The translations under genes were made by a program, and so were the position numbers. Below, in pieces: positions 44,298-55,518 of a stretch of 64,000 nt of DNA. Each line of letters begins with the position of its first letter. Within the stretch, counting starts at the first letter, position 1. This DNA is from Microdochium bolleyi (lineage: Eukaryota > Ascomycota > Sordariomycetes > Xylariales > Microdochiaceae). The stretch lies in contig KQ964248.1 of assembly GCA_001566295.1 (NCBI GenBank), forward strand, positions 2,480,001 to 2,544,000. Reading direction: 5' to 3'. The notes below the pieces were generated by a model that had not been told where the DNA came from, ran no database searches, and was given only the letters and a program-made list of their open reading frames with translations.

Positions 44298-46043
44298 TCA
44301 TACAGCAGGGAACAGCGCCGGATCAGCCAGGAACCTCTTCATGTCCTCGCTGTTCATAGCAACCGCAACGTCAACACCGTTCTCTGTCCACGCAGCACCA
44401 GTACCTCCAACACCACTCCCCATCCTCGGCGGACCTTCCTTGACGAGGATGCACCCATCCAGGCGGGGCATGATGCCGTCCGCATATCGTAGAGCTGGCG
44501 AGGGCGAGGAGCCGTGCAGGCCAAAGTCGACATCATACAGGCCCGCGCGCGCCCATGTCGTCACCATGGTGTGCCGCCGGCCCAGGAAGCCGTGCCATAT
44601 CCGCTGTGGGGACTTCTCGTAGGCGATGCTGTGCAGGTGCGCGGCCAGCCCCGCGGTGTTGCTATTAACGCTCGAGAGTGTGGCGCGGATGTACTGTGCC
44701 ACATCGCGCAGCGTGGCGGCGGTGGTGATGATGTTGCTGTTTCGCTTGACTCCAGTCTGTTCTGAAGAGCTGGGCAAGGCAGCTGCCGCGAGGGACGATG
44801 CAGGCATCTTGAGGTCGAGCATGAGGATCGGCGAGCCGATGAAGGAGGAGTCGAGGCCAAGTGCGGGGCGAAGACCGAGAGTTGGGTAGCAATGGACGAA
44901 ATTATTGTCATCGGCTGCGAACCGACGGGCTCGTGTTATACAGGACCAGATGTGCGCCAAGATGGCGTCGTGACGGCTGATTCTAGCTGCTGGCGATGTT
45001 TCTGGCTCTACGCCACTCTCAGAGGCTGTGCCCAGGGTATTTGCACGAGTCCAGAGAATGTCCACCTGATCACGAGTCAAGTGGATCGTGTAGTTGGACA
45101 CCGGAGCGGTCGTGTCCCAGTCTTTCCAGGGCATTGTGTCGCGGAAGGGAGACAGATCTTGGCCTTCGTATATTGCGGGCGGTTCGACCGGCCACGGTTT
45201 ACCCTCTGAGGGCATCCACCAGTCGTACCGAGCAAGTGGTATCGTCCCCGCCAACTTAAGGATAGCATCGTCTGGCTGGTCCTTGTTGATGTCACCAGCG
45301 GCCGCCGCGTCTAGCCTGCTCGAATCGATGGCTGGTGCTAGGTACGGGTCGTTTTCGCCGGCTAGCATCGAACGGCTGACGCTTGCCCAGTCTTTGAAGA
45401 ACTGAACGAGTGCAGTGATGTCCCCGAGGCAGTGCGTCAAGCTTGCAGCGACGATCGTACCTCCGCATGCCAAGTGCGTCAGCTGAACCGCCAGAGCAGC
45501 TGGGAAGTGTCCAGACTCGTCTTTGCTGTACGGCTGCAGCGGCTTGCGAATGCTCGTCGACGGTAGGAATTTGACAAAGGGGTCCGTGGCGTAGTCACGG
45601 TCCCATGTTGGTTTCGTGCTGGGCCTGTCTTCAGGGTGCAGCTCGTCCAAAGTCAAGCTTGACTTCGCGACGGCAAAGGAGACCCCAGGGTCATCCTCTG
45701 TGCCATAGTGAACATAGACGCGACCGAACCGGCGGGCGTGAGGCGGGAAGTGCTCTGCTTCTGGTGGCACGGAGCCGTCGATGGTGTCGACACCACGGAC
45801 ATGGCCAGACCAATGCGGATAGGCATTGAGCGTGGTGCTCAGAGACCTTCGGAGGTGGGTGACGAGCTCATCCACATTGTTGCGGTACTCAGGCGGGCTC
45901 TCGTAACACCAGAATGCCGATGTGAGGGCGAAGTTGGCCGCCGTCGCATCAACGAGAGATAGTGGGAAAGCGGTCTCCGGGGTCGCTGTGGAGGGCTTGA
46001 GCCGTTCGGAGCGGGTAGTCTCGACCGCTTGTGACGTTGCCAT
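44298..46043 (-). CDS. HxxxD acyltransferase (transferase/BAHD-like, trichothecene 3-O-acetyltransferase family)
   Basis: Single exon, 581 aa from the ATG at 46043. The active-site HxxxD motif appears as THCLGDI (about residue 215), and the structural DFGxG motif near the C-terminus is relaxed to DVDFGLHGSS. The N-terminal segment PLSLVDATAANFALTSAFWC and the mid-protein RHDAILAHIWSCITRARR are typical of fungal members, which move acetyl or longer acyl groups from CoA to alcohols or amines of small molecules. The substrate cannot be read from sequence. It lies 275 bases convergent to URC1. No polyketide synthase, NRPS or terpene synthase is nearby, so it is not part of an evident secondary-metabolite cluster. 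Confidence 0.88.
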   Translation of the reverse strand: MATSQAVETTRSERLKPSTATPETAFPLSLVDATAANFALTSAFWCYESPPEYRNNVDELVTHLRRSLSTTLNAYPHWSGHVRGVDTIDGSVPPEAEHFPPHARRFGRVYVHYGTEDDPGVSFAVAKSSLTLDELHPEDRPSTKPTWDRDYATDPFVKFLPSTSIRKPLQPYSKDESGHFPAALAVQLTHLACGGTIVAASLTHCLGDITALVQFFKDWASVSRSMLAGENDPYLAPAIDSSRLDAAAAGDINKDQPDDAILKLAGTIPLARYDWWMPSEGKPWPVEPPAIYEGQDLSPFRDTMPWKDWDTTAPVSNYTIHLTRDQVDILWTRANTLGTASESGVEPETSPAARISRHDAILAHIWSCITRARRFAADDNNFVHCYPTLGLRPALGLDSSFIGSPILMLDLKMPASSLAAAALPSSSEQTGVKRNSNIITTAATLRDVAQYIRATLSSVNSNTAGLAAHLHSIAYEKSPQRIWHGFLGRRHTMVTTWARAGLYDVDFGLHGSSPSPALRYADGIMPRLDGCILVKEGPPRMGSGVGGTGAAWTENGVDVAVAMNSEDMKRFLADPALFPAV

Positions 46044-47112
46044 GGCTTAAATTGGGTTGGGAAGAAGGTTTGCCGAGCCACCAGCGTCCTTGAACGGCGG
46101 CAGGCAACTTGCGCGCTTATAGATGTTTGAAGTCCATGGCGTGGTGCTCGTTATCGTCATGGCCCATTATGAATCATCCGCGGGGTCCCCACCAGCCGCT
46201 GGAGAGCGGAGCATTTGACCGAGATACCTTAGGTATAGATGCCTCAATCAGAAGGTCGATGACTGCCTGATTGCCTTGTGAAAAACGGAGAGACCGTATT
46301 GGCGGCAGAGGTCGAATGGATGTGATGGTGAAGGGAAATCAATGAAATATAGGTTACGTTGCTGGTTGGATCCCACCTCCGGACTCCTGCGACCAGCGTG
46401 CAATTGAGGTTGTGTCAGCATGGGTACTAACCCCAATGAACCTGAGACCTTGACGAGGATTACGAAAAGAAGCAGCTGGGGCAGACATCTCGCTGCTTAG
46501 TTGGTGGGTGCACATACCTACTAGTGTACACAACAACATGCGAATGTGCCAGTGCCATAGACAATTGGCAATGGCTCATGAGCCAGAGGTAGATGGCATT
46601 CAACAGGGCCATGCTGCGCCGCAGATCACAAGTCGCTAGTCTCGAGGTCTGCTGTGGGCTTTTCCCTGCAGGAAGGGACTTTGAGTTTGCAGTGGGGCCG
46701 CCAGTCCGGCTGGCGAATCGGAGATGCTTGTCTGTGCGCCAGCACGCAACGACTCAGGGGAAGGAGCGAATGAGAGCGGCGCGCGCTGGCAAGAGCCGGC
46801 AGGGCAGGCCAGGGTCGTGCCTGCCTCATATCAATCTCCCCGGATTCAGCTCGTCGTCTGGGACTGAGCGAGCACCCACTCCACTCGCGCACGGCGCGAT
46901 CGTCCCTGGTTGTCTCTCCTCCCCTCTTCAACGTCGTCAACCTCGTCGTCGCCGTCCATGCGCGCCCACAGCCACACCGCCGCCTAGTCGCTCTCTTGCC
47001 CCGCGGGGCTCTGCCATGTTTCGCATTCCGCCCAGCGCCGCCTACATTCCTTATCCGACTATAGAATAGTCGCGTCCGCTCCTTGCACCCTGCTCAATCA
47101 CCCTCTTGCGCC
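46044..47112. other. Divergent promoter region
   Basis: 1.07 kb between the acyltransferase and the secreted protein gene. An ATACCTTAGGTAT near-palindrome lies at 46224-46235. A C-rich leader precedes 47113. No gene seen. Confidence 0.5.
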
Positions 47113-47913
47113 ATGCGCTCCTCCACTTTCTCCAGCGGCTTGATCGCCGCTGCCGCCACAATCTCTTCAGTGCTTGCCCAGAAGGGTACCAGCGGTGCTG
47201 TCTGGGCCACTCCCCACGACAGCTACTCGTCCTCCGTTGGTGTTCTCGGCTGCAAGATCGACACAAACCGCGTCGCCTACTGGCCAGGCTCGATCGACTG
47301 CAACAACATCTGCATTTCGCTCTCCCACGAGGGCCGCACCGTCCGCCTCCTACGTATCGATCAGTCGCAGGGCGCCTTCGACGTCAGCTACGATGCCTGG
47401 AACTATCTGGTGACAGGACATTCAGCCACGGAGAAACCCACCGCAGGCGGAGCTATCGCCATGAACTTTGAGACACTCCCTGCAGGCCAGTGCGCCGACC
47501 TCATCCACACAGAGGGTAGCAAGCTGCCCCTCAGCGCTTCCAACAGCATGAACTTCCTGGCCAGCTGTCTCGCGCAGCCTGACAGCTGGGCCGCCAAAAA
47601 CTACGTTCTCTACAACATCCTCGACTCTGTCTGCTCGTGGGGTTTCGATGAGCAGTGCACGCTTGACTGGCCGACTGCCAACCAGGCCAAATGTAAGAAC
47701 GCCCTGGGTCAGCCAGTGACCCTCACTTCGGCGCCTGTCTATAACATCAAATATCCGAGCGGCCAGACCGTCAACGCAGCCACGAACACCGTGGTGGACG
47801 CACAACCGTATAACTACGCAATCAAGCCGAGTGCGTCTCTCGCCGCGAGCCTGGCGCCCTCCATTATTGGTCTTTTCGTTACCTTGAGCTATGTCCTGGG
47901 AGACTTGTTTTGA
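47113..47913 (+). CDS. Secreted, probably GPI-anchored protein
   Basis: Single exon, 266 aa. The ATG at 47113 starts a signal peptide (MRSSTFSSGLIAAAATISSVLA) cut before QKGTSG. The mature part has conserved-looking blocks LGCKIDTNRVAYWPGSIDCNN, RLLRIDQSQGAFDVSYDAWNYL and LPLSASNSMNFLASCL, with several Cys likely in disulfides. The C-terminus is a hydrophobic tail (SLAPSIIGLFVTLSYVLGDLF) after a small-residue stretch, fitting a GPI-anchor signal. The family occurs widely in filamentous ascomycetes as an unnamed extracellular protein; a double-psi barrel relationship is possible but not shown. Function unknown, and an adhesive or effector role would be a guess. Confidence 0.85.
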   Translation: MRSSTFSSGLIAAAATISSVLAQKGTSGAVWATPHDSYSSSVGVLGCKIDTNRVAYWPGSIDCNNICISLSHEGRTVRLLRIDQSQGAFDVSYDAWNYLVTGHSATEKPTAGGAIAMNFETLPAGQCADLIHTEGSKLPLSASNSMNFLASCLAQPDSWAAKNYVLYNILDSVCSWGFDEQCTLDWPTANQAKCKNALGQPVTLTSAPVYNIKYPSGQTVNAATNTVVDAQPYNYAIKPSASLAASLAPSIIGLFVTLSYVLGDLF

Positions 47914-48584
47914 CGCCCGGTTTCATGGAAAGTCGTCCCGTTATGTTTAACGACGATCTAGGAGCACTTTTTCGATACCCCCAATTTATATCTTTCTTGT
48001 TGTCGACATTCTAAGCGCAAGCTACACAAATACTTTAGATATGGACATACCCATAATGGTAAACACTATTGGGCCGAGGACATCAGATCAAGACGACATT
48101 GCGTGTGACGATGGTAGCTACGTGCAATTTCAGGTTTATCCCCAATATGCGGGACTGTGGATCGGTGTCCAAAACTGGAGCGTATCTCCAGCTTAAGAGT
48201 GCAAATGGTCTCAGTCCTCGATGCGGGTTGCGATCCATATTGACTAGATTTCAACTCGACCACTAATCCCACAGCCATGGCTCACCTATTTGCTAGACCC
48301 AAGACCACTAGCCAGTGGCTCGAGTACTTTCCGATAGAATATGGTGTTGGAAGCTGCCGGTTTGTGGTCCCGTTCTGACCTTAACATGGCTCGGCCTACT
48401 GGAGAAAGGTCCTGGAAGGCTGCCCATATATTGTTGCCTCGAGCTGATGGTCTTTTCGCTGTCACATCACGTCCGGAGAAAGCTGTATGAAGCAGAACCG
48501 CATGTCGTCATCCCGCATGCGACAAGGACTGCTGTATCAGAAGTCATCCTGCTCCAGCCCCTATCAGAACTTGATCTCGCAACC
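47914..48584. other. Intergenic region
   Basis: 3' UTR of the secreted protein gene and upstream sequence of the small membrane protein; nothing else seen. Confidence 0.4.
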
Positions 48585-49331
48585 ATGGAGTGCTATTTCC
48601 GACTTCTTGCCTTCCCCGTCCATATCTCACCTTCAGACACCGTGAGCACCATGATGGCGAAACCCAGCCACTACGCCGGCATCTTGACGACTTTTGCCAC
48701 CGACAACTACACCATCTGCAATACCTCATCACTCCCCGTCTCTGCCATGACAGCAGCCCAGCTACCAATATCACCGTCGGCATCGTCCGTATCATTATCG
48801 TTATTGTCGTCAGGACTTTCCGTCCTCTTCATACTCGAGGTCCTCCTCGGGATCTACATCCTGGCCGGCATCGTCGCCGCCAACGTGATGCTGACCAACG
48901 CATCCCGGTTCGACGCCATTGGCGTCGAGTGCCCGGGGAACGTCATCGCCGAGATGGGCGCGCTCGTGCTCTTCTGGCCCGTCGTGCTGCCCGTGTGGAT
49001 CGCCCAGGGCCGCAGGCTGCAGCGGCTCGCCGAGCTGGATCTCGCCCCAGCGGCCGCGGTTACAGTCGCAGAAGCAGTAGGAGCAGGCAACAGCGGCAAA
49101 GAGAGGAAACAGGCGGAGACAACACTACCGGAGAGGCCCGGGAGACCGGGATGCAGCGGGGATGTCACTTCCGTTTTCACCGCCACAGCTTCCAGCAGCG
49201 ACACCTGCAGCAGAAGCAGTTCGACACATCACCGCAGGAGAGGCAGCAGCGCTCCAGGGGCCGGCAGGATGAGGCAGGGGTTCTGGGCCAGGCATGTGCC
49301 CAGCCTGGCGCGCATGAGGAGGCGGTACTGA
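48585..49331 (+). CDS. Putative small membrane protein
   Basis: Open frame of 248 codons from the ATG at 48585. Upstream codons in the same frame (from 48315) look less protein-like. It encodes two hydrophobic stretches, SGLSVLFILEVLLGIYILAG and MGALVLFWPVVLPVWIAQG, joined by a polar loop, then a Ser/Arg-rich cytosolic-type tail. No family recognised. Amino-acid composition of the membrane part is plausible, and the loop contains two Cys/Asp residues that look structured. It could be a genuine lineage-specific two-pass protein or a chance frame in G+C-rich sequence. Confidence 0.4.
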   Translation: MECYFRLLAFPVHISPSDTVSTMMAKPSHYAGILTTFATDNYTICNTSSLPVSAMTAAQLPISPSASSVSLSLLSSGLSVLFILEVLLGIYILAGIVAANVMLTNASRFDAIGVECPGNVIAEMGALVLFWPVVLPVWIAQGRRLQRLAELDLAPAAAVTVAEAVGAGNSGKERKQAETTLPERPGRPGCSGDVTSVFTATASSSDTCSRSSSTHHRRRGSSAPGAGRMRQGFWARHVPSLARMRRRY

Positions 49332-49695
49332 TGAATGAATGGGTTGAGCAGAGATTTGTAGGATATCGCGGGTCTCGGAAGGAGGTGCTTAGATAGGATA
49401 GATGGATATTCAGATCACCGGATCAGGTTTTCTTTTCTTCTTCGTGTATAAGAGTCCGTGACGCATCATCGTGTTTGTCTTTCATGACCAACAATGCCAC
49501 CGTGGTGCAAGTAGGTGCCGCCCAAACAAAATGAGCATGGCTCTCACGACATGGAACGGCTACTATGTATGTTTCAAATCCTTGACAGCATAATTTACGT
49601 GGTTGATGACGACTGGCGACCTACAGCAGCAACTCATTATGTATCAAAGTGGTTGGTTCATTTCAAACTTGTTCCAAGACACCGAATATCGTCAA
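49332..49695. other. Convergent 3' region
   Basis: 364 bases of A/T-richer sequence between the putative membrane protein and the SDR gene; no gene seen. Confidence 0.45.
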
Positions 49696-50996
49696 CTACG
49701 TCTTCACCACAAGCGGGAAGGCAGCCTTGACAGTGTCCAGCACGCTCTTCTCGAACGGGATGTAATCCTGGCCCGTCGCCCGCGTGACCTTGCTGCCGTC
49801 GAACTCGAGCACCGACCCATCCGTGATCACCGAGTAGTCCGGGTTGTACCACTGTCCCGGCGTGCCCTTGTTCTTGACGACATAGCCCTTCAGCTCGGGG
49901 ACGCTGCCGCTGCCACCACCGGCTTGGCTCTCGCGGTCGAGGATGTCCGCCACGGCCTGGGCACCCCCCGTCGCGCCGCTGCACATGAAGCGCTCACCGT
50001 CGGCCTTGTCCGGGTTCAGCGCGGCCCAGACGAGCACACGGGCGACGTCGCGGACGTCGACGCTTGCGTCGTTCGGCGCGGTCGGGAAGCCCATTCTGCA
50101 CGCCGCAGGGTCTTCTCCGGCGAGGACGCGGTGCACGAAGCTTGCCGAGTAGGGGAGGGCCTCGGCCGACTCCCAGGGGACAATGGGAGGACCGATGAAC
50201 CACCTACAGAGGCCTTAGCATAGTCCAGGATCCAGGGGACGTGGTAAGGTTGCACTGCAGTATGTAACAAGGGGAAGGGCTTCTTACGGAGCTTGGAGAG
50301 CAGTGAATGAGACCTTGGACATGTCACCACCACCGGCTGCGAGCTCCTCCTTCTTGCGCCAAAACGCGCGTTCGGAGCCCGTCTTGGCGGCGAGGTAGGC
50401 GAGCATGGGCTTGAGCTCCTGCGGCTCGATCTTCGCCAGCGCCTCAGGGTTTGTGACGATGTTGTACGGGCCTTCGGCCCAGTGCGTCTCGTCAAAGAAC
50501 CCAGTCCTCGGCGGGAAGTCGGTCAGAGTGCCGGCGGACGACATGAGCACGATGCTCTGCAGACCGGGGCCGGCGTGTCTGAGCGCGGAGTCGACGATGC
50601 CGGTCGTGGCGTCCGTCGCGATGCGGACGACTTCTGGAGGGGGGAGTGACATCACGTCGGGACCCATTGGGGCGGCGACGTGTATCACGGAGGAGCAGCC
50701 TTTGTGTCAACCAAATTAGTTGAGGAACCAGACAGCTTAGTTATGTTCGCTGGGCCAGACGTACCGGCGACGACCTTGTCGAAGGCGCCTGTGGCAGCGA
50801 TGACAGGGACTTCCACGATATCGATCAGGCCCGCGTCGTACCCAAGCGCAACCAGTGCGTCCTTGGTCTTCTGTCCGGACTCGAGCTTGCGGACGGTGCC
50901 CCGGACAGGGTAGCCAGACTTCAGGGCGGTTTCCGCGGTCCTGCCACCGAGGTAGCCATTGAAGCCGGTGATCAAAATGGGGCCTTTGCTCGTCAT
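49696..50996 (-). CDS. Extended SDR reductase (dihydroflavonol/cinnamoyl-CoA reductase-like)
   Basis: Three exons; the first is 50996-50765, the middle one covers about 50701-50290 and the last about 50203-49696. Splicing yields VVAGCSSVIHVAAPMG and LQAPWFIGPPIVPW. The Rossmann motif TGFNGYLGG is at residue 10, the Ser of the catalytic triad lies in VLMSSAGT, and the YxxxK is YLAAK. The C-terminal substrate-binding half includes DVRDVARVLVWAAL, a typical extended-SDR block. Such enzymes reduce carbonyl groups of small metabolites with NADPH. Substrate unknown. The ATG at 50996 gives MTSKGPILITGFNG directly before the nucleotide fold, so the start is secure. There is no evident operon-like relation to neighbours. 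Confidence 0.88.
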
Positions 50997-52295
50997 GTCT
51001 GTATGCCTCTATTGCGTGCTAGATGGGTGTTGTGGGGTTCTCTTATACCAGTGGACCATTCTGTTCACGCAGTGGCGAAGGCTGTCTTTATAGTTGACCA
51101 ACCTCACTCTTTCCGGGGACGACCTCGCAATCCCTTGGCAAAGAAGCCGGGGCTTTGTCAGCACTTGCAGACGCAGGTGTGACCCTGCCGTGCTTACGTT
51201 CTCACCTTGATCCGGCAAGCCAAGATCACCCCCTGTGGTCAGCTCGGAAGACAACGCCAGTCCCCGCGGCCTGAAGATTCAATAGGCCCTTCCTGTTCAT
51301 GCGAATGGGCCCAGTGGTCAGCTGACAGTCCTGAAGTCCCGGGGGGTTGGCTAGATGCATGTCAAGCTGTGCATGTATTGTGTCCTACATTAGGACTTGG
51401 CGGAGCCGTGGCAATAGGCTATGCTGGCAGTCACTGTCGGATATCTCCACGAGGCTAGCCCTTACAGGCGAAGACGACCGTCATGATGCTTCCTAAGGCT
51501 CATCGGCAAGTCTTTCCAGGGCTAGACGACTGTTATCATGCCCATTGGCAATAGAATCTGAGTGCATGTGCCTCCGGTCAGACGCCAGAACATGGGTGAT
51601 GAACAATGACAAATGGGAAGGTTGGCCCAGAGAGCGGCTACATGGGTGCTGGGACTACCAGAAAACATTGTCAGGATAAACTCAAAGTGCCTTGGGGTGG
51701 CCTGGGCGGACCACGTAAGCGTACACCTGCATGTACTGGGCCGACGCCCATCAAGGTCGTGACGCGAGAAAGCACACGATGAGATCTTCAGGTACACAAC
51801 TGACATGTGAAGAGAAAGAGGGGCAGCGTGGTAGTGGGGGCGGTGCGGGGACAGAAGGCATGACGGACGCTGGATTTGTGCTTTGCAAGGTGATGCAGTC
51901 CTCACAGCACAAAGACTCCCTTCAAACTACAAAGGTATCTCAGGGGTCGGTCGAGCAGCCCTCAGGCTAAAGAATAAGGTTGCGTGTGCCGTCTCCGACG
52001 CGCGGCACAATGATCCAGTGGCCTATGGCCGGCAGGACCCTGCAGCTCGCCATGTCTCGGTCGCGGAAAGCTCGGGAAGGTGCAGAGGTGCTGGTGGGGT
52101 CCGGCGCCGTTGCAAAGTTAAGCGTAGGCCATTGAATATAGCCGCAACTGCGTTTCATGGTTGGCCGTTCAGACAGGCAGCAAAACCACAGGCAGCGTCA
52201 TAGACCTGTGATGCCAACATAAAGGTCACGGCAGAACGACTTCTAGACACTGCACCCAGACCACACCCAGACCGCACCGCGCAAACACTCACAAG
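50997..52295. other. Divergent promoter region
   Basis: 1.3 kb between the SDR and the PBP2-like gene. No convincing gene; short frames only. Confidence 0.5.
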
Positions 52296-53266
52296 ATGGC
52301 AGCCTCCCAACCACTGCGGGTGGGCTTCGTCCCAGAGCACTTCTCCACGCCGATACACTTTGCGCGCAAGTACTTTGGCCTCGATGCCGAGCTCATCCCC
52401 TTCCCGTCAGGCTCCGGCCACATGATCGTGTCGCTGCGCGCCGGTGAGATCGATATTGCTTGCGGCCTGACGGAGGCCTGGATCGCGGGCCTGGGCAAGA
52501 CCGACCTCGAGGGTGATGGCGGCTACCGCATCGTCGGCAACTTTGTCGAGACGCCTCTCTGTATGTCATCCGCACTATGGCCGTGTGCGGTACTCGAGCT
52601 GACGCTTCTGTTGCGTAACCAGGCTGGGCAGTTTCGACGGGCGCCAACCGCGCAGACATCAAGTCTCTCGACTCGCTCAAGGGCGGCAAGCTGGGCATCT
52701 CCCGCATCGGCTCCGGCAGCCATGTGATGGCGCACGTGCTCGCCGACCAGCAGGGCTGGTCCGCGTCAGAGGCCGGCAGCGACAGCCCCTACGCCGACAG
52801 TGTGGTGCTGCAGAACTTTGCGAACTTGCGCGCCGCCGTCAGCGACGGCACCGCCGACTTCTTTATGTGGGAGCACTTCACGTCCAAGCGGTATTTTGAC
52901 AACGGCGAGATCCGCAGGCTGGGGGACATCTACACGCCTTGGCCCAGCTGGCACATCGTCGCGGCCACGTCGGTCCTCTCGACAGCCGAGGGTCGGGCGA
53001 AGGTGAAAGACCTGTTCGCCAAGCTGGATCAGGGCATCGAGTACTTCCTCGGCCACCAGGACGAGGCTGTGCAGTACATCAGCACGGCGCTCGACTACTC
53101 AGAGGAGGACGCGAGGGAGTGGCTCAAGACTGTCCGCTTCTCCGACAGGACAGAGGGCGTCAAGCCGGACGTGGTGCAAAACTGCATGCGTGTGCTGTGG
53201 AAGGCTGGTGTCCTGGTCGAGGGCAAGGGGCTCGCCGGCGGGGAGATGTTTGTCGACAAGCTCTGA
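52296..53266 (+). CDS. Cytosolic periplasmic-binding-protein-like protein (PBP2, Ca3427 family)
   Basis: Exons 52296-52560 and 52623-53266 give 302 aa (62-nt intron, GTATGT...CAG). Splicing restores TPLCWAVSTGANR. The fold is that of type II substrate-binding proteins: VGFVPEHFSTPIHFARKYFG as the first lobe, FPSGSGHMIVSLRAGEIDIA, LGISRIGSGSHVMAHVLADQ and TADFFMWEHFTSKRYFDNGE. There is no signal peptide, so this eukaryotic member acts inside the cell. The family is named after Candida albicans Ca3427 and is related in fold to NMT1/THI5-like proteins and bacterial ABC-transporter binding proteins. The ligand and role are unknown. A bacterial origin is plausible for the family, but not shown for this copy. 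Confidence 0.87.
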
Positions 53267-53951
53267 GTGTGAGACCGCAGACCGAGATGTCGTTGTATCG
53301 CAATAGACAAAGTCATGCAGAACCGAAACATGTAGACAACAATAAAGTAGAAGAATATGTTGAGGGGAAGGAGTGAAGTTGTGCTGGGAGTCCAAAGCTG
53401 CAAGGACATCGTCCCGGGCCGTGCTGCCATGTCCCGTATCCGAAGTTCCGCTTGCAGGGCCCAGTCCTCGAGCCTCGCGATAACGCACCGTGGAAAAGGC
53501 GGCTTGCAGGTGAAAGGTGCTAAGCTCTGCTAGCACCGCTCGATTGGCTTGAGAGCGAGGAGAGAAGTGAAAAGTCAAGGAGGCTCGCAGCCATTATTTT
53601 AATTATGTCAGCGGTCGGATCTTGAAGAACATCCGAAGCTGGCTGCTGACCGGATAAGCATTGCTTTAGAGAGTGCTTGGCGAGCGAGCTTGTCTCAGCG
53701 AATGCTCCACCCCACGGCTGGCAGGGCCCGAGGACGTCATCGCATTCTCGACGGGACGGGACGCTTGGTGCCAATTCCTGACCACACCATTCAGCCAATT
53801 CGTTGCACCACCGAAACCTGCAGTCACACAAGTCTTCTCGCCCAAAGTCTAACGGAGTAATTCGTCCTCAGGCGCACGAAGCACGGTCTCGTCCTTATCA
53901 AGTGTCCCCCAGAGCTCTGCCCCGCGACCAAAAGAAATCGTGAAGCAAAAT
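53267..53951. other. Intergenic region
   Basis: 685 bases between tandem plus-strand genes; no gene seen. Confidence 0.5.
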
Positions 53952-55227
53952 ATGGCTACCCTAGCAGCGCGCCTGGCATGGCGGCAGCAGCAGCACGCCT
54001 TCTTCACGACCTCAAACTCCCTGCCGGCGTCGAGAGCTTCGGGGCCAACCAGATCCTCCCTCGCGACAGGCCGCCCGTCAGCGCCGCTGCACAGTTCCGT
54101 ACGACCACGACGACACCTCCAACAGCAGCGGCGGCACGAGTCCTCGGGCAGCGGACCCAACACGAACGAACACGCCAAGTCCGGACCCAGCTCGGGCCCG
54201 TCACAAACGGGCGGATCTGGTGGTAGTAGCAACAGTAGCAGTGGCACTGGAAGCAATGCCGCAGCCGCACAGGCAGCGGCCAAGGAGGCGCGCCGCCGCG
54301 CGACGGCCGAACGGATCGCCAACGGCTCGCTGCGCTTCATGCCGGGCTTCATCGGCCGGCGGCTGCGCGGGCCACTTGAGGGCATGGTCAGGTCGCCCGG
54401 CTCGCACATCGTTTCGTGTAAGTTCTTTTTTGTCCCCGTCGCTTTCCCGACTGACCCTCTTCCCCATGCCGGGCTCGATGTATACTTGGCAAGGGGAGCT
54501 GGAGCGCATGAGTCAATGGCTACAATGAAGGTAGTTTGCGGCTTTTACTGATGTTCTTCCACGGCGTATAGTCCTAATCATCCACGAGATCACCGCCATC
54601 CTCCCGTTGCTCGGCTTCATGAGCCTCTTCGTATACATGGACTGGGTCCCCACGGCGTGGGTCGCGGGACCCTGGGCCGGGTGGGCGCTGGAAGGCGTGC
54701 GAAAGTATGCAGGCTACTTCCGCAAGAAGGGCTGGTTCGGCATGGGCGGTGCCGATACTGCGGAAGGCGAGAGGAAGCTCGAGGGCGAGCTGGAGGAGGA
54801 GGTCCAGTACCAGAAGAGAGGACAGGACACCACTTCCACAAGCAGCAGTGGCTCAACGGGTACAATGGGCGTAGAAGCAGCGCAAACGAAGAAGAGCGGA
54901 TGGTTCGGCTTCTCCTCGAGCAAGAAGGATCATAAGGAAGAGGAGGCCACGAGCGCGATCGCGGCGCACGAGGACGCCAAGACCAAGGACAAGAGCACCG
55001 CGAGCAAGGTCGCCACGACGACGTGGCATGCCGTCAAGAGGGTGGTCACGTTTGACAACATCGACACGGGCTACAAGACGTCGATCCAATTCGCGGCTGC
55101 CTACGCCATCACTAAGATGCTGCTGCCGGCCCGGCTTGCCTTCAGCATCTGGCTCACGCCGTCGGGGGCGAGGGCGTTCTCGAGCTTGTGGCGGTTTGTA
55201 AGGGGTGGTGCGACTGCCAGCAAATAA
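53952..55227 (+). CDS. Mitochondrial inner-membrane protein, MRX11-like
   Basis: Exons 53952-54417 and 54572-55227 give 373 aa. The N-terminus (MATLAARLAWRQQQHAFF, then Ser/Arg-rich) looks like a mitochondrial presequence. A Gly/Ser/Ala low-complexity region follows. The conserved core appears after the splice: FLIIHEITAILPLLGFMSLF (first membrane segment with the HEITAILP motif), and near the C-terminus ATTWHAVKRV-type basic sequence followed by AYAITKMLLPARLAFSIWLTP. This pattern matches the fungal family containing yeast MRX11, associated with mitochondrial gene expression complexes; the exact name is tentative. A Lys/Glu/Ser-rich insert separates the two conserved parts. The long (154-nt) intron has a canonical GTAAGT donor. 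Confidence 0.72.
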
Positions 55228-55518
55228 ATCTAGCAAGATATAACGTTTCTGCAGGACGTTAGATAGTAAGAGGAAAGAACTCATGAAGGCCAGAACTGCT
55301 ATGCTGCTCAATGAGCCCAAGGCACTGCTGCGGTTGACAAGGCTGCTGGCGTCAAAGTGTAATGTGACCATGGACGCAGATTTCAGGCAACTCAGATGTG
55401 GTATGGTATGATCGGCTCGCAATAATGCCACCGCAACCTTTTACTTTTATTTATCTTCGGGAGCTGTTGTATCTACGTTGCCGCCGACACCGTTCGATTG
55501 TTGTCGAAATGGTATCGC

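Noticed and set aside
44298..53266. Possible secondary-metabolite cluster (acyltransferase, SDR)
   Set aside because: No backbone enzyme such as PKS, NRPS or terpene synthase in the window; two tailoring-type enzymes alone do not support a cluster.
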